NCBI GenBank assembly: GCA_024642295.1
Contig: JAHEBK010000116.1
Span: 1 to 6,076 of the forward strand
DNA length: 6,076 bases
Direction of reading: 5' to 3'
Source of the DNA: Flavobacterium sp.
GTDB lineage: Bacteria > Bacteroidota > Bacteroidia > Flavobacteriales > Flavobacteriaceae
Part shown: in pieces, positions 5,407 to 6,076 of the stretch
Position numbering within the stretch: position 1 is the stretch's first letter
How the letters are laid out: every line of letters begins with the position of its first letter
Position numbers and translations under genes: made by a program
The notes under the pieces: generated by a model
What the model saw: the letters and a program-made list of their open reading frames with translations, nothing else
Databases searched by the model: none
What the model was told of the DNA's origin: nothing

Positions 5407-6076
5407 TTAATAAAATACAACTGTTTTATTACAATAGACCATCATTTTTCTTTCTGAATGTAATTTAATAGCTCTAGCCAATACCATTCGCTCTAAATCT
5501 TTACCTTTCATGATAAAATCTTCAACCGAATTAACATGAGATACACGACTGATATCTTGGTCGATAATTGGGCCTTCGTCTAATTCCTCGGTAACATAAT
5601 GACTCGTGGCTCCAATAATTTTTACGCCTCTTTTAAATGCAGAATGGTAGGGTTTTGCCCCTGGAAATGCAGGTAAAAACGAATGATGAATATTGATGAT
5701 TTTGTTTTCATACAATTCAATCAAACGAGGAGTGATGATTTGCATATAACGTGCTAAAACGATAAAATCAATTTGGTATTCTTTTAGCAATTCAATTTGT
5801 CTTTTCTCGCCTTCTTCTTTAATGTCTTTTGTAAAAGGGACATGGTAAAAAGGAATGTTAAATTGTTCCGCTATAGGTCTTAGATCTTCGTGGTTACTTA
5901 TGATAAGTGGAATTTCAACATTCAATTCACCCGAGTTATAACGACCTAGAATATCATATAAGCAATGTGTATATTTAGATACGAATAAGCCCATTTTAGG
6001 TTTCCTGTCTTTGTTGTAAAATTCCCAAGACATATTAAAATCTTTGGCAATGGAAGTTTTAAAATCTTCTTTTACA
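5407..6076 (-). CDS. purU: Formyltetrahydrofolate deformylase, C-terminal part (runs off right edge)
   Basis: This enzyme hydrolyses 10-formyl-tetrahydrofolate to formate and tetrahydrofolate, supplying formate for purine synthesis and balancing one-carbon pools. The visible frame has 222 residues and stays open to the window edge. The ATG at 6033 is internal: 14 further in-frame residues precede it, and the family needs an N-terminal ACT domain (about 80 residues) that lies outside. The transformylase-type domain is complete. It includes SKYTHCLYD near its beginning, then NIHHSFLPAFPGAKPY with catalytic Asn and His (114 and 116 counted from the internal Met), then IGATSHYV and LDEGPIIDQD with catalytic Asp152 on the same count. 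The HHSFLPAF form separates PurU from the related PurN glycinamide formyltransferase, which has HPSLLP. The family total is about 280 residues. No clear terminator follows its stop. Confidence 0.95.
   Translation of the reverse strand, partial: VKEDFKTSIAKDFNMSWEFYNKDRKPKMGLFVSKYTHCLYDILGRYNSGELNVEIPLIISNHEDLRPIAEQFNIPFYHVPFTKDIKEEGEKRQIELLKEYQIDFIVLARYMQIITPRLIELYENKIINIHHSFLPAFPGAKPYHSAFKRGVKIIGATSHYVTEELDEGPIIDQDISRVSHVNSVEDFIMKGKDLERMVLARAIKLHSERKMMVYCNKTVVFY

Overview
The window looks like chromosomal DNA from a member of the Bacteroidota, most likely Flavobacteriaceae and probably Flavobacterium. The reasons are very AT-rich intergenic DNA, genes without clear Shine-Dalgarno sequences, TAnnTTTG-type -7 promoter boxes, and a gene set typical of flavobacteria. 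This assignment rests on recognition and was not checked against a database.

Layout. Positions 1-1107 (minus strand) hold the N-terminal half of a FUSC/YccS-type inner-membrane protein that runs off the left edge. A 200-bp divergent intergenic region follows. On the plus strand come def (peptide deformylase, 1308-1895), a DUF5606-type protein (1978-2454), a strong hairpin terminator (2476-2520) and mazG (nucleoside triphosphate pyrophosphohydrolase, 2537-3310). The mazG/sulfatase gap contains what looks like one orphan terminal inverted repeat of an IS256-family insertion sequence. Then, on the minus strand, come a lipoprotein sulfatase of the Cys (formylglycine) type (3456-4796), a 610-bp gene-free stretch, and the C-terminal part of purU (formyltetrahydrofolate deformylase, 5407 to the right edge).

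The most interesting part is the 610-bp gap between purU and the sulfatase gene. It holds two tandem copies, 226 bp apart, of one module on the minus strand. Each module has a conserved upstream element, a 10-bp non-conserved spacer, a near-consensus Bacteroidota -7 box (CATCTTTG), a 41-nt perfectly conserved U/G-rich block without cytosines, and then an unrelated intrinsic terminator hairpin with a T-tract. This reads as a duplicated family of roughly 75-nt small RNAs. An overlapping short frame (MNWLFIIWFWLV...) makes a tiny hydrophobic peptide an alternative, but one copy has no stop codon before its terminator.

Functionally, def and mazG are housekeeping genes: N-terminal formyl removal and nucleotide-pool sanitation. 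PurU releases formate from 10-formyl-tetrahydrofolate, the same formyl donor pool that feeds initiator tRNA formylation and, through it, Def. The sulfatase is an isolated surface or periplasmic hydrolase with no SusC/SusD or maturase partner in view.
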